A stretch of DNA of 64,000 nucleotides from contig NZ_CP066786.1 in the NCBI RefSeq assembly GCF_016598595.1, forward strand, positions 3,433,501 to 3,497,500, read 5' to 3'. Origin of the DNA: Martelella lutilitoris (lineage in GTDB: Bacteria > Pseudomonadota > Alphaproteobacteria > Rhizobiales > Rhizobiaceae). Below are positions 1 through 9,145 of this stretch, piece after piece (position 1 is the first letter of the stretch; each line of letters starts with the position of its first letter). A program made the translations under genes and the position numbers. Under the pieces are notes generated by a model, which had not been told where the DNA came from, did not search any database, and was given only the letters and a program-made list of their open reading frames with translations.

Positions 1-96
1 ACTCGCGAGGGCGAGACGGCCTTCGCGCTCGGCCGCATCATTGCTCGCGGAGACGACATGGCCGGCACGGTCTACCAGGGCATGATCAACCTATGA
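1..96 (+). CDS. purM: Phosphoribosylformylglycinamidine cyclo-ligase, C-terminal end (partial)
   Basis: Only the last 31 codons and the stop are in the window; the gene begins to the left. The visible peptide contains GETAFALGRI and ends MAGTVYQGMINL, which matches the C-terminus usual for alphaproteobacterial PurM (AIR synthetase, step 5 of purine synthesis). The stop overlaps the purN start in an ATGA junction, so the two are translationally coupled. Identification relies on this tail plus the purM-purN order, which is typical. Confidence 0.85.
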   Translation, partial: TREGETAFALGRIIARGDDMAGTVYQGMINL

Positions 97-743
97 CGAA
101 GAAGCGCGTCGCCGTTTTCATCTCGGGAAGCGGCTCGAACATGGTGCGGCTCGCAGAGGCGGCGCAAGCGAATGACTTTCCCGCCGAGATCGTCGCCGTG
201 ATCTCCGACAAGCCGGACGCGAAAGGCCTGGAAAAGGCCCGCACGCTCGGCATTCCGGCCCATGCCCTCGCCCGCAAGGATTACGACAGCAAGGCCGCGC
301 ATGAGCGGGCCATGCTGGACCTGCTCGCCGAGGTGAAACCGGATTTCATCTGCCTTGCCGGATTCATGCGGTTGCTCTCGGCCGATTTCATCCGCGCCTA
401 TGAGGGCAGGATCATCAATATCCACCCCTCGCTGCTGCCGCTTTTTCCGGGCCTCAACACCCACCAGCGCGCCATCGAAGCCGGCATGCGGATCGCGGGT
501 TGCACGGTCCACTTCGTCACCGAAGGCATGGATGAAGGCCCGATCATCGGACAGGCCGCCGTCCCGGTCCTGCCGGGAGACGACGCGGAAAGCCTCGCCG
601 CCCGCATCCTGACCGTCGAGCATCGGCTTTATCCGGCGGCTCTGCGTCGGCTCGCCGAAGGCGGTGTGCGGATGGAGGCGGGCGAAGCCGTGTTTTCCGA
701 TGACGCCGGTTTCGAAACGGATCAGACGATCGTTGCAGGCTAG
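93..743 (+). CDS. purN: Phosphoribosylglycinamide formyltransferase (GAR transformylase)
   Basis: PurN transfers a formyl group from 10-formyl-THF to GAR in cytosolic purine synthesis. The 216-residue protein has the phosphate-binding loop SGSGSNM (residues 11-17), the catalytic stretch INIHPSLLPLFPG with Asn109 and His111, and Asp147 in VTEGMDEGP, the Asn/His/Asp triad of the family. Length is normal. The start overlaps the purM stop by four bases. The C-terminal tail after about residue 190 is longer than in the E. coli enzyme, as is common in rhizobia. It converges with the next gene, ten bases away. Confidence 0.96.
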   Translation: MTKKRVAVFISGSGSNMVRLAEAAQANDFPAEIVAVISDKPDAKGLEKARTLGIPAHALARKDYDSKAAHERAMLDLLAEVKPDFICLAGFMRLLSADFIRAYEGRIINIHPSLLPLFPGLNTHQRAIEAGMRIAGCTVHFVTEGMDEGPIIGQAAVPVLPGDDAESLAARILTVEHRLYPAALRRLAEGGVRMEAGEAVFSDDAGFETDQTIVAG

Positions 744-752
744 CAGGCCCTC

Positions 753-1400
753 TCAAAGCCCCTGAATGAACGGATTGGTGCGCCGTTCCTCGCCGATGCG
801 CCCGCCGGGGCCGTGGCCGCAGATGAAGCCGACATCGTCTCCGAGCGGCAGAAGCTTGGTGCGGATCGAATTCAGCAATGTCTGATGATCGCCGCCCGGC
901 AGGTCGGTCCGACCGATCGAGCCGTGAAACAGCACATCGCCCACATGGGCGAATTTCTGACGGCGATTGAAGAAGATCACATGCCCCGGCGAATGGCCGG
1001 GTGTGTGGAAGACCTCGAATTCATGCGCACCGAAACTGAGCACCTCCCCCTCCGTCAGAAACCGGTCGGGATAGGCATTGCGCACCATGCCGGCCATGCC
1101 GAAGCGCTCGGCGCTTTCCTCGATCGCCTCGAGGATCGGCTTGTCGTCCTCATGCGGGCCGATGATCTCCAGCCCAAGCTGTTCCTTCATGTCCATCGCG
1201 CCGCCGGCATGATCGAGATGGCCGTGGGTCAGCCAGATCGCCTGCAGCTTGATGCCGTTTTCCTCGATCGTCTGGATGATCACCTCGGCATCGCCGCCCG
1301 GATCGACCAGCACGCCTTCGCGGCTTTCCAGGTCGAACAGCACGGTGCAGTTCTGCTGCAAGGGTGTGACGGGAATGATCCCGGCCTGAAGCTGTGCCAT
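753..1400 (-). CDS. Metallo-beta-lactamase-fold hydrolase, glyoxalase II-like
   Basis: A 215-residue cytosolic protein with the metal-binding motif THGHLDHAGG (residues 58-67; HxHxDH), followed by HTPGHSPGHV and a C-terminal CGHGPGG, the order of ligands in the YcbL/GloB-like branch of the metallo-beta-lactamase superfamily. These enzymes usually hydrolyse thioesters such as S-lactoylglutathione, but the substrate cannot be read from sequence. The start at 1400 was chosen over the upstream one at 1445 because GGGAG lies about 11 bases before it and family members begin at this point. It diverges from the MarR gene. Confidence 0.85.
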   Translation of the reverse strand: MAQLQAGIIPVTPLQQNCTVLFDLESREGVLVDPGGDAEVIIQTIEENGIKLQAIWLTHGHLDHAGGAMDMKEQLGLEIIGPHEDDKPILEAIEESAERFGMAGMVRNAYPDRFLTEGEVLSFGAHEFEVFHTPGHSPGHVIFFNRRQKFAHVGDVLFHGSIGRTDLPGGDHQTLLNSIRTKLLPLGDDVGFICGHGPGGRIGEERRTNPFIQGL

Positions 1401-1525
1401 GGTCTGAATGTCTCCCATCTGCCGATCGTCCGCCGCGTCTTCCATTTCGCGGTGAACCGCACTAAACCTATTGCAACACCTATGTCAGACTTGATTTGAT
1501 TGCAAAACCCCGGGGCCGCCGGGAA

Positions 1526-2074
1526 ATGCAAAACGGCGAAAGGACGCAGGGCTCCGTGCCGAAGAGCGAAGCGATAAGAAACGAAGAACCGGCTGTCCGC
1601 GATGACGGCGAGGCCGCGTTCGAGATCGTAGAGCTTCTGTTTTTCGCCTACCGCGATTTCACGTCCGATCCGGACGCGATTCTGGGCGAAATCGGCTTCG
1701 GGCGGGCTCACCATCGCGTGGTCCATTTCGTCGGCAGCCGACCGGGCATGAGCGTCGCCGACCTTCTGGAGACGCTGAGCATTACCAAACAGAGCCTCGC
1801 GCGGGTTCTCAAGCAGCTGATCGATGCGGGCTATGTGCGCCAGACGACGGGGCCGGAAGACCGCCGCCAGCGCCGCCTGTTCCTTTCTGCAAGAGGCGAA
1901 AGCCTGCGTCAGGAACTGCTCGCGCCGCAGCTCGAACGCATCAGCAAAGCCTTCGGCGGACTCGATGCCTCCGAGCGGGATGCCGTGAAGACCTTCCTGT
2001 CGCGGATGTGCAATGACGATCCCGCGGCTTTGTGCGGCGCCTTGCTCTCCTCCAATGACGGAAAGCGACCATGA
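1526..2074 (+). CDS. MarR-family transcriptional regulator
   Basis: A winged-helix regulator of about 182 residues. The segment from VADLLETLSITKQSL through the wing TGPEDRRQRRLFLS shows the MarR recognition helix and beta-wing. It overlaps the response regulator by four bases (ATGA), so it is the first gene of a three-gene regulatory operon. The order MarR, OmpR-type regulator, kinase recalls the petP-petR pair described in Rhodobacter and found in rhizobia; that identification is inference. A TTG at 1496 in frame is an alternative start. Two ATTGCAA copies at 1470 and 1499 flank the likely promoter zone. Confidence 0.85.
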   Translation: MQNGERTQGSVPKSEAIRNEEPAVRDDGEAAFEIVELLFFAYRDFTSDPDAILGEIGFGRAHHRVVHFVGSRPGMSVADLLETLSITKQSLARVLKQLIDAGYVRQTTGPEDRRQRRLFLSARGESLRQELLAPQLERISKAFGGLDASERDAVKTFLSRMCNDDPAALCGALLSSNDGKRP

Positions 2075-2766
2075 CCAGGGACATCGCAGACGACGCCCCC
2101 CACCTATTGATCGTCGACGACGACACCCGTATCCGCACGCTTCTGAAACGCTATCTCGGCGAACAGGGCTACAGGGTTTCAACGGCCGGAGATGCGGCCG
2201 AGGCGCGGCGCAAGCTCGAGGGCCTCGATTTCGACCTTCTAGTGCTCGACGTGATGATGCCGGGCGAGGACGGCGTTTCGCTCACGCGCGACCTGAGCAG
2301 GCTCCGTCCGATCCCCGTGCTGCTCTTGACCGCCAGGGCCGAGGCCGATGCCAGGATCGAGGGGCTTGAGGCGGGCGCGGACGACTATCTCCCCAAGCCC
2401 TTCGAGCCGCGCGAGCTTCTGCTGAGGATCAGCAACATCCTGCGCCGGGCGCAGGCGCCGAAGACGCCGGCGATCGAGCAGATCATGTTCGGGCCCTACA
2501 CGTTTTCGCTCGGCCGCCGCGAATTGAAGAAGGGCGCGACGCCGATACGGCTTACCGAGCGGGAACAGGACATCATGTCGATGCTGGCGCAAAAGGCCGG
2601 CGAGACCGTCGCGCGCTATGATCTCGTCAGCTCGGACGCCGAGATCAACGAGCGCACGATCGACGTTCAGATCAACCGGCTGCGGCGCAAGATCGAGAGT
2701 GATCCGGCAAACCCGCGCTACCTGCAGACGGTGCGCGGCATCGGCTATCGTCTGAACCGGGAATAA
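2071..2766 (+). CDS. OmpR-family response regulator
   Basis: A 231-residue two-domain regulator. The receiver domain has the acidic pocket IVDDD (residues 14-18), phospho-acceptor Asp60 in LVLDVMMPGEDG, the switch Thr in LLLTARAEA and the conserved Lys in PKPFEPREL. The C-terminal half is a winged-helix DNA-binding domain ending in INRLRRKIESD and VRGIGYRL, the OmpR/PhoB signature. It is coupled to the MarR gene upstream and followed six bases later by its presumed partner kinase. Its regulon cannot be inferred here. Confidence 0.95.
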   Translation: MTRDIADDAPHLLIVDDDTRIRTLLKRYLGEQGYRVSTAGDAAEARRKLEGLDFDLLVLDVMMPGEDGVSLTRDLSRLRPIPVLLLTARAEADARIEGLEAGADDYLPKPFEPRELLLRISNILRRAQAPKTPAIEQIMFGPYTFSLGRRELKKGATPIRLTEREQDIMSMLAQKAGETVARYDLVSSDAEINERTIDVQINRLRRKIESDPANPRYLQTVRGIGYRLNRE

Positions 2767-2772
2767 CAGGTC

Positions 2773-4212
2773 TTGAGACAACTCAGCCAAAGCCTGAAGG
2801 ATGCGTGCGGGAAACTTGCCGACAGACTTCACACGGCCTATCGCGCCCTTGTCCGGCTGCCGGGCCTCCGGCATCTCTACTACGCCTACAAGACAGTGGC
2901 CCGCTGGACCCATCACCGCCTGCCGCGCGGCCTCTTTGCCCGTTCGCTGCTGATCATCATCATGCCGATGCTGCTGCTTCAGGCCGTCGTCGCCACCGTC
3001 TTTATGGAACGGCACTGGCAGATGGTCACCCACCGCCTCGCCGACGCGGTGACGGGCGATATCGCCGCCATCATCGATCTCATCGAAACCACCGATCCCG
3101 ACTATCAGGACGAGATTGTCGCGATCGCCGACAGCGACATGGGGCTGAGGGTCGCCATCGAACCAGACGGCAAGCTGCCCCCTCCCCTGCCGAAGCCCTT
3201 TTTCGGCCTGCTCGACCAGGTTTTGGCGGAATTGATCTCCGCCAAGATCGGCCGCCCCTTCTGGATCGATACGCTCGGCGATTCACGTTTCGTGGAGATC
3301 CGCATCAAGCTCGACGACGGCATACTGCGGATCTTCGCCCGTCGCTCGATGACCTATGCCTCGAACACGCATATTTTCATCCTGTGGATGGTCGGCACCT
3401 CGCTGGTGCTGATCGGGATCGCAACGCTGTTCCTGCGCGGCCAGATCCGCCCGATCCTCAGACTCACCCAGGCGGCGGAGGACTTCGGCAAGGGCCACCG
3501 CTCCTCGCGCCCTTTTACCCCGCGCGGGGCGATCGAGATCCGACGCGCCGGCCTTGCTTTCATCCTGATGCGCGAGCGCATCGAGCGGCAGATCGAGCAG
3601 CGCACCACCATGCTGAACGGCGTCAGCCACGACCTGCGCACCATTCTGACGCGGTTCAAGCTGCAGCTCGCCCTGATCGGCGACAGCCCCGAGGTCGAGG
3701 CCCTCAATCTCGATATCGAGGAAATGCAGAAAATGCTCGAGGGCTATATCGACTTTGCCCGCGGCGACGCCGAGGAGGTCACCGGAACGGCCAGCCTTTC
3801 TGCCCTCTTCAAGCGCCAGAAGGAGGATTTCGAACTGTCGGGAAAGTCGCTGGACTACGTCATCGTCGGCGATGATGCGGTGACGGTGCGGCCCAATGCC
3901 TTCGCGCGCCTCGTCGCAAACCTTGCCTCCAATGCCAAGCGCCATGCCAACCGGCTCGAAATCACCGCCGAGCACGGCGAGAAATGGCTGACGATCTCCT
4001 TTGACGATGACGGGCCGGGCATCGCCCCGGACATGAGGGAGGAAGTCTTCAAGCCGTTTCTGCGGCTCGACAATGCCCGCAACCTCGATTCCTCGGGCAC
4101 CGGCCTTGGCCTTGCCATTGCCCGCGACATCGCGCGCGGACACGGCGGCAATGTGGTGCTCTCGGAAAGCCCGCTCGGCGGGCTCAGGGCAACCATCCAT
4201 ATTCCGTGCTGA
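2773..4212 (+). CDS. Membrane sensor histidine kinase (EnvZ-like)
   Basis: Predicted partner of the preceding response regulator. About 55 cytosolic residues precede a first membrane helix (roughly 57-77, SLLIIIMPMLLLQAVV), then a periplasmic domain of about 115 residues, a second helix (about 197-218), HAMP, the dimerisation box NGVSHDLRTILTR with His286, the N-box LVANLASNAKRHAN, and the ATP-lid motifs DDGPGI and GTGLGLAIARDIARGHGG. The start codon is TTG, six bases after the regulator's stop; the long cytosolic N-terminus is typical of rhizobial homologues. The signal sensed is unknown. Confidence 0.93.
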   Translation: MRQLSQSLKDACGKLADRLHTAYRALVRLPGLRHLYYAYKTVARWTHHRLPRGLFARSLLIIIMPMLLLQAVVATVFMERHWQMVTHRLADAVTGDIAAIIDLIETTDPDYQDEIVAIADSDMGLRVAIEPDGKLPPPLPKPFFGLLDQVLAELISAKIGRPFWIDTLGDSRFVEIRIKLDDGILRIFARRSMTYASNTHIFILWMVGTSLVLIGIATLFLRGQIRPILRLTQAAEDFGKGHRSSRPFTPRGAIEIRRAGLAFILMRERIERQIEQRTTMLNGVSHDLRTILTRFKLQLALIGDSPEVEALNLDIEEMQKMLEGYIDFARGDAEEVTGTASLSALFKRQKEDFELSGKSLDYVIVGDDAVTVRPNAFARLVANLASNAKRHANRLEITAEHGEKWLTISFDDDGPGIAPDMREEVFKPFLRLDNARNLDSSGTGLGLAIARDIARGHGGNVVLSESPLGGLRATIHIPC

Positions 4213-4217
4213 ATTGT

Positions 4218-4559
4218 TCAGTGAAGCTTCGCGCCGTTTTCGACCGGCTTGTCGATTGCCGCCAGCACGATGTCGCCATTGGCATCGGCCATGCCCAGCG
4301 TCAGCACTTCCGAGCGGAAGGGCCCGATCTGGCGGGGCGGGAAATTGACCACCGCCATCACCTGCCGGCCGACAAGGGATTCGGGCGTATAATGCACGGT
4401 GATCTGCGCGGACGATTTCCTCACGCCGATATCGGGGCCGAAATCGATCTTCAGCTTGTAGGCCGGCTTGCGGGCCTCCGGAAAGACCTCCGCCTCGATG
4501 ATTGTGCCGGCGCGGATATCGACCTTCAGGAAATCGTCAAAGGTGATCTCGTCCGTCAT
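4218..4559 (-). CDS. csaA: tRNA-binding-domain protein, CsaA-like
   Basis: A 113-residue protein made of a single OB-fold tRNA-binding domain. The family signatures FLKVDIRAGTI near the N-terminus, KLKIDFG and VVNFPPRQIGPFRSEVLTLG match CsaA, a small cytosolic protein with reported chaperone and tRNA-binding activity. Its start abuts the proC stop, so the two are cotranscribed. It converges with the histidine kinase gene with only five bases between the stops. Confidence 0.9.
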   Translation of the reverse strand: MTDEITFDDFLKVDIRAGTIIEAEVFPEARKPAYKLKIDFGPDIGVRKSSAQITVHYTPESLVGRQVMAVVNFPPRQIGPFRSEVLTLGMADANGDIVLAAIDKPVENGAKLH

Positions 4560-5381
4560 TCAGCCCGCCAGTTCGCGCGATCGGTTGCAGGCGGCCTCCA
4601 GCGCCCGGTCAAAGACCGGCTGCAGGCCGTCCTCGGCCATCAGGTGCTCAAGCGCCGCCGCCGTCGTGCCGCCGGGCGAGGTGACATTCTTGCGCAGCGT
4701 TCCGGCGTCGTCTTTCGAGCCGTCCATCAGCGCGCCCGCGCCGATCACCGTGCCGCGCGCAAGCCGCATGGCAAGGTCCTCGTCAAGCCCGAGCTTGCGG
4801 CCGGCCTCGGCCATGCACTCGACCAGGTAGAAGGCATAGGCCGGGCCGCTGCCGGAAATCGCGGTGACGGCGTCGATATCGGCTTCCTTTTCCACCCACT
4901 CGACCTGGCCGACGGCGGCAAGAAGCGTATCCGCCTTTTCGCGTCCGGCCTCGGTGACGAGGCCATTGGCAAAGGCGCCGATGACGCCGCGACCGACCAT
5001 GGACGGCGTGTTGGGAATGGTGCGGATCATCGCCAGCTTTCCGAGCCGCTCCTCGAAATAGGAGAGCGTCTTTCCGGCGGCGACCGAGATGATCAGCGTA
5101 TTCTCGTCTATCACCGGGGCCAGCGTGTCGAGCACGGCGTACATGACCTGCGGCTTGACGGCGAGAACCAGGATCTTTGCCTTGATATTGTCCGGCGGCG
5201 CCACGTGGTGGCGGATGCCGCTGCGATCGAGCAGGCTCTTGATGCTGTTGGAAGGATTCGGATCGATCACCGTGATCGCCTCGCGACGCACCCCGCCCGC
5301 GACCCAGCCCGAAAGCAAAGCGCCACCCATATTGCCTGCGCCGACCAGCACCAGCCCTTCGATTTCGCCGAGGTCTGCCAT
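4560..5381 (-). CDS. proC: Pyrroline-5-carboxylate reductase
   Basis: ProC makes the last step of proline synthesis, reducing pyrroline-5-carboxylate with NAD(P)H. The Rossmann loop VLVGAGNMGGALLSGW lies at the N-terminus, and the C-terminal dimer and substrate region contains ISGSGPAYAF and VTSPGGTTAAAL, both diagnostic. About 273 residues, as usual. ATG at 5381 was preferred to the one at 5396 because homologues begin near MADLGE. The first codons sit within the 3' end of the upstream ybjN-like gene's neighbourhood, and csaA follows at once, suggesting one operon of three genes. Confidence 0.96.
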   Translation of the reverse strand: MADLGEIEGLVLVGAGNMGGALLSGWVAGGVRREAITVIDPNPSNSIKSLLDRSGIRHHVAPPDNIKAKILVLAVKPQVMYAVLDTLAPVIDENTLIISVAAGKTLSYFEERLGKLAMIRTIPNTPSMVGRGVIGAFANGLVTEAGREKADTLLAAVGQVEWVEKEADIDAVTAISGSGPAYAFYLVECMAEAGRKLGLDEDLAMRLARGTVIGAGALMDGSKDDAGTLRKNVTSPGGTTAAALEHLMAEDGLQPVFDRALEAACNRSRELAG

Positions 5382-5382
5382 A

Positions 5383-5883
5383 TCAGGCCTCTCCAACCGT
5401 TTCGAACATCACCGCCTTCATAGCGTCCTCGGCAGACATGCCGGACCAGACGACGAACTGGAAGGCCTGGAAGTAATTCTCGCACGCATCAAGCCCGTTG
5501 GAAAGCGTGCCCTCGACCTGCTGGTTGGTGGGTTCCGCGCCGCCCGCCAGAAGCAGCGAATGGCGGAAGACCACCACGTTCTCATGCGGCCAGAAATCGA
5601 AATGGCCCATCAGAACCTGGGAATTGACGCGCGAAAGCAGACGCACCAGTTCGGTTGCGCGATGATCGGGCACACGCAGGTCGAAGGCGCAGGCAAGGTG
5701 CAGCGCCTCATGCTGGCTCATCCACGAGAAAGAGACGTGATAATCGGCCCAGCGCCCGCCGACCGTCATCGCGATCTCATCCTCGCCCGAACGCTCGAAA
5801 CTCCAGTCATTCGTGGATGCCACGAACTCGATCATGTCGACCGGATTGTTCAAACGTTCAATTTCCAAAAGACCAAGACCCAT
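5383..5883 (-). CDS. YbjN-domain protein
   Basis: A 166-residue cytosolic protein of the YbjN family, recognised from the conserved start LLEIERLNNPVDMIE, the WADYHVSFSW strand and the LARSRVNSQ-type helix before GHFDFW. YbjN proteins resemble type III secretion chaperones in fold, but their role is not settled. The start at 5883 has a good AAGG-type ribosome site a few bases upstream, while the longer frame reading to 5955 does not. It is the first gene of the ybjN-proC-csaA unit on the minus strand; the AT-rich stretch 5960-6000 upstream probably holds its promoter. Confidence 0.82.
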   Translation of the reverse strand: MGLGLLEIERLNNPVDMIEFVASTNDWSFERSGEDEIAMTVGGRWADYHVSFSWMSQHEALHLACAFDLRVPDHRATELVRLLSRVNSQVLMGHFDFWPHENVVVFRHSLLLAGGAEPTNQQVEGTLSNGLDACENYFQAFQFVVWSGMSAEDAMKAVMFETVGEA

Positions 5884-6302
5884 GAACCACCTTTTCCGGT
5901 TGCCCGCTTCCGGCTCCGGCCAGTTTCCTGACCGGCCTCCCCGCGATGCGCCCACCGGCTTAATTTCGAATCATCTATTAAAATCAGTGTATAACGCGCA
6001 AACGCCAACACCAGCCCCCAGGCCGAGGCTTTGCCGTCATCCGCCACTTTCGCGTTCGGAAAATGATTCAGGGGCAGGGCCTAAATGATTCAGTGAATTG
6101 CCTTTTTTAACCATGTCCACAGGCCGGATTTTTTTTGGGGGAAGTCGCTGAAAGAATGCGCAAACACCGTTTCCGGGCTTGGGGACGCCCAGTTCCGATG
6201 ACAGCGCTGGCTTGCAGGCGTTGAAAAGAAGGCCTGCGCAGGGCCTGCCGAAACGGCCGATGCGCCCGCCTTCAATGCCGGCGCGTCCATGGAATGCGTG
6301 AA
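5884..6302. other. Long intergenic region with a tandem 11-base motif
   Basis: About 420 bases without a convincing gene, between the ybjN start and the clpB 3' side. The bases AAATGATTCAG occur at 6061-6071 and again at 6083-6093, exactly 22 bases apart. A poly-T run lies at 6127-6136. A 13-codon frame (6260-6301) ends two bases before the plus-strand terminator; its product is not recognised. AT-rich sequence near 5961-5995 includes TATAAC and could carry promoters in either direction. Nothing else could be assigned. Confidence 0.5.
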
Positions 6303-6328
6303 GGCCGCCCCTGGAGGCGGCCTTTTTT
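6303..6328 (+). terminator. Rho-independent terminator reading rightward
   Basis: Seven-base-pair GC stem GGCCGCC/GGCGGCC with a six-base loop, followed by six T residues on the plus strand. It faces the 3' end of clpB, so it does not end clpB; no protein gene upstream on the plus strand accounts for it. A non-coding RNA from the preceding intergenic region is the simplest explanation. Confidence 0.75.
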
Positions 6329-6352
6329 GCTGCTTTGTCCGGATTGCCGTAA

Positions 6353-8956
6353 TCAGGCGACGTCCTGCAAACGCCCGGAGAGCGTGAACAGCAACCGGTC
6401 GGAGCCCGCATCGACCTTGACGTGAGCGCCGTCGGCGATCTCGCCGGCAAGGATCTTCTCGGCCAGCGGATCCTGGACCGCGGTCTGGATCACGCGCTTC
6501 AAGGGGCGCGCGCCATAGGCCGGGTCATAGCCCTTCTCGGCGAGCCAGTCGCGGGCTTCCGGCGTCAGCTCGATCTCGATCTTGCGATCCGACAACAGCT
6601 TTTCGAGCCTGCCGAGCTGAATATCGACGATCGCGCCCATATCCTCGCGATGCAGCCTGTGGAACAGGATGATGTCGTCGACGCGGTTCAGGAACTCCGG
6701 CCGGAACGATCCCCGGACGACCTCCATCACCTGTTCGCGCGCGGCCGAACTGTCCTCATTTTCGCCGAGCTGGGTCAGGAACTCCGAGCCCAGATTGGAT
6801 GTCATGATGATGATCGTGTTGCGGAAGTCGACCGTGCGGCCCTGGCCGTCAGTCAACCGACCATCGTCAAGAACCTGCAGCAGCACGTTGAAGACATCCG
6901 GATGGGCCTTTTCGATCTCGTCGAACAGGACCACCTGGTACGGCCTGCGGCGCACCGCCTCGGTCAACATGCCACCCTCGTCGTAACCGACATAGCCGGG
7001 AGGGGCGCCGATCAGGCGGGCAACGGAGTGTTTCTCCATATATTCCGACATGTCCATGCGCACCATCGCCGTCTCGTCGTCGAAGAGGAAGCGGGCGAGC
7101 GATTTCGTCAGCTCCGTCTTGCCGACGCCGGTGGGGCCTAAGAACATGAACGAGCCGATCGGCCGGTTCGGATCCTGCAGGCCTGCGCGGGCACGGCGAA
7201 CGGAACGCGAGACCGCCTGCACGGCGTCGCCCTGACCGACAACCCAGCGGGCCAGTTCGTCCTCCATCCGGAGCAGCTTCTCGCGCTCGCCTTCCAGCAT
7301 CTTGTCGACCGGGATACCGGTCCAGCGGGAGACGACCTGCGCGATATTGTCCGGCGTGACGACTTCCTGAAGGATGGAATCGGTGACCGTATTGTCCTCG
7401 GATTCGGCCTCGGCCAGTTCCTTTTCCAGCTTCGGGATCGTGCCATAGGCAAGCTCGCCGGCCTTCTGGTACTCGCCGCCGCGCTGGGCGATCGCAAGCT
7501 CGTTGCGGGCCGCGTCAAGCTGCTTCTTCAGATCGGCAGCCTTGTTGAGCTTGTTCTTTTCCGACTGCCAGCGCGCCGTCAGCGTGTCGGCTTCCTCCTC
7601 CAGAGAGGCGAGTTCGCCCTCCAGCTTGGAAAGCCGGTCCTTCGACGCGGTGTCCGTTTCCTTCTTCAGCGCCTCGCGCTCGATCTTCAGCTGGATGATC
7701 CGGCGATCGAGTTCGTCGAGTTCTTCCGGCTTGGAATCCACCTGCATGCGCACGCGGCTTGATGCCTCGTCCATCAGGTCGATGGCCTTGTCCGGCAGGA
7801 AGCGATCGGTGATGTAGCGGTTCGAAAGCGTCGCGGCGGCCACAAGCGCACTGTCGGAGATGCGCACCTGATGGTGCTGCTCGTATTTCTCCTTCAGGCC
7901 GCGCAGGATCGAGATCGTGTCCTCGACCGTCGGCTCGGCAACCATCACCGGCTGGAACCGTCGGGCAAGAGCCGCGTCCTTTTCAACATGCTTGCGGTAT
8001 TCATCAAGCGTGGTCGCGCCGACGCAATGCAGCTCGCCGCGGGCAAGCGCGGGTTTCAGCAGGTTGGACGCATCCATGGCGCCATCGGCCTTCCCGGCGC
8101 CCACCAGGGTGTGCATCTCGTCGATGAAAAGGATGATCTTGCCAGCTTCGGCCTGAACCTCGTTCAAAACCGCCTTCAGCCGTTCCTCGAACTCGCCGCG
8201 ATATTTCGCGCCCGCAATCAGCGCGCCCATGTCGAGCGCCATCAGCTTCTTGTCCTTCAGGCTTTCCGGCACGTCGCCATCGACAATGCGCAAGGCAAGG
8301 CCTTCCGTGATCGCCGTCTTGCCGACGCCGGGCTCACCGATCAGAACCGGATTGTTCTTGGTTCGGCGCGAGAGCACCTGGATCGTGCGACGGATTTCGT
8401 CGTCGCGGCCAATCACCGGGTCGAGCTTTCCGTCGCGGGCGTCCGCCGTCAGGTCGCGCGCATATTTCTTCAGCGCGTCATAGCCTTCCTCGGCGCTGGC
8501 GCTGTCGGCGGTGCGGCCCTTGCGGATCTCGTTGATGGCGTCGTTCAGCCCGTTCGGCGTCACGCCGGCGCCCTCCAGCGTCTTCGCGGTCGAGGCGGAT
8601 TTCTCGATCGCAAGCGCCAGAAGCAACCGCTCGACGGTGACGAAACTGTCGCCGGCCTTCTTTGCCGCTTCTTCGGCGGTGTTGAAAACCTTCGCCAGCG
8701 GCTGGGAGAGATAAATCTGTCCGTTCCCGCCGGAAACCTTGGGGATCCGGGCGAGCGCCGCGTCATTGGCGAGGCGCGCCTTCTTGGCATCGCCCCCTGC
8801 CCGCTCGATCAGCGAGGCGGCCATGCCCTGTTCGTCGTCGAGCAGCACCTTCAAGAGGTGCTCGGCGCCGAACTGCTGATGGCCTTCGCCGAGAGCGAAT
8901 GTCTGCGCGGACTGCAGAAAGCCGCGCACGCGTTCGGAATATTTCTCGATATTCAT
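6353..8956 (-). CDS. clpB: ATP-dependent chaperone/disaggregase ClpB
   Basis: An 867-residue Hsp100 protein that rescues aggregated proteins together with DnaK. It has the N-terminal Clp repeat domain (about 1-145), first AAA+ module with GEPGVGKT near residue 205, the long coiled-coil middle domain rich in Glu and Lys (about 405-525) that separates ClpB from ClpA, and the second AAA+ module with GPTGVGKT near 606 and the sensor/arginine region [15 protein letters not shown]. The length is full. A heat-shock-type promoter lies about 90 bases upstream. Confidence 0.98.
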   Translation of the reverse strand: MNIEKYSERVRGFLQSAQTFALGEGHQQFGAEHLLKVLLDDEQGMAASLIERAGGDAKKARLANDAALARIPKVSGGNGQIYLSQPLAKVFNTAEEAAKKAGDSFVTVERLLLALAIEKSASTAKTLEGAGVTPNGLNDAINEIRKGRTADSASAEEGYDALKKYARDLTADARDGKLDPVIGRDDEIRRTIQVLSRRTKNNPVLIGEPGVGKTAITEGLALRIVDGDVPESLKDKKLMALDMGALIAGAKYRGEFEERLKAVLNEVQAEAGKIILFIDEMHTLVGAGKADGAMDASNLLKPALARGELHCVGATTLDEYRKHVEKDAALARRFQPVMVAEPTVEDTISILRGLKEKYEQHHQVRISDSALVAAATLSNRYITDRFLPDKAIDLMDEASSRVRMQVDSKPEELDELDRRIIQLKIEREALKKETDTASKDRLSKLEGELASLEEEADTLTARWQSEKNKLNKAADLKKQLDAARNELAIAQRGGEYQKAGELAYGTIPKLEKELAEAESEDNTVTDSILQEVVTPDNIAQVVSRWTGIPVDKMLEGEREKLLRMEDELARWVVGQGDAVQAVSRSVRRARAGLQDPNRPIGSFMFLGPTGVGKTELTKSLARFLFDDETAMVRMDMSEYMEKHSVARLIGAPPGYVGYDEGGMLTEAVRRRPYQVVLFDEIEKAHPDVFNVLLQVLDDGRLTDGQGRTVDFRNTIIIMTSNLGSEFLTQLGENEDSSAAREQVMEVVRGSFRPEFLNRVDDIILFHRLHREDMGAIVDIQLGRLEKLLSDRKIEIELTPEARDWLAEKGYDPAYGARPLKRVIQTAVQDPLAEKILAGEIADGAHVKVDAGSDRLLFTLSGRLQDVA

Positions 8957-9037
8957 GTCCTTGCCTCCATTCCTCGCCCGGCCCTTTTGAAGCGACAGGA
9001 CGATGACCTAGAAAACCCCCTCAGAGAGGCGGGCCTG

Positions 9038-9063
9038 ATTATGCGGCGCAAACGCCGCTCAAG
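9038..9063 (-). promoter_or_regulatory. Candidate heat-shock (RpoH-type) promoter of clpB
   Basis: Read on the minus strand, CTTGAG is followed after 13 bases by GCATAA, close to the RpoH pattern CTTGAA then CCCATnT/CCTATAT with 13-16 bases between. It lies about 85-105 bases upstream of the clpB start. clpB is a classical RpoH target, so the context supports it. The -10 half is a weak match. Confidence 0.5.
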
Positions 9064-9145
9064 GTCTGATATGGGTGCAGGCCAGGAGGCTTTAAAGAGG
9101 ACCGGCGGAGAATTTGTTGCGGATATGCAACACCGGTTAACCTCT

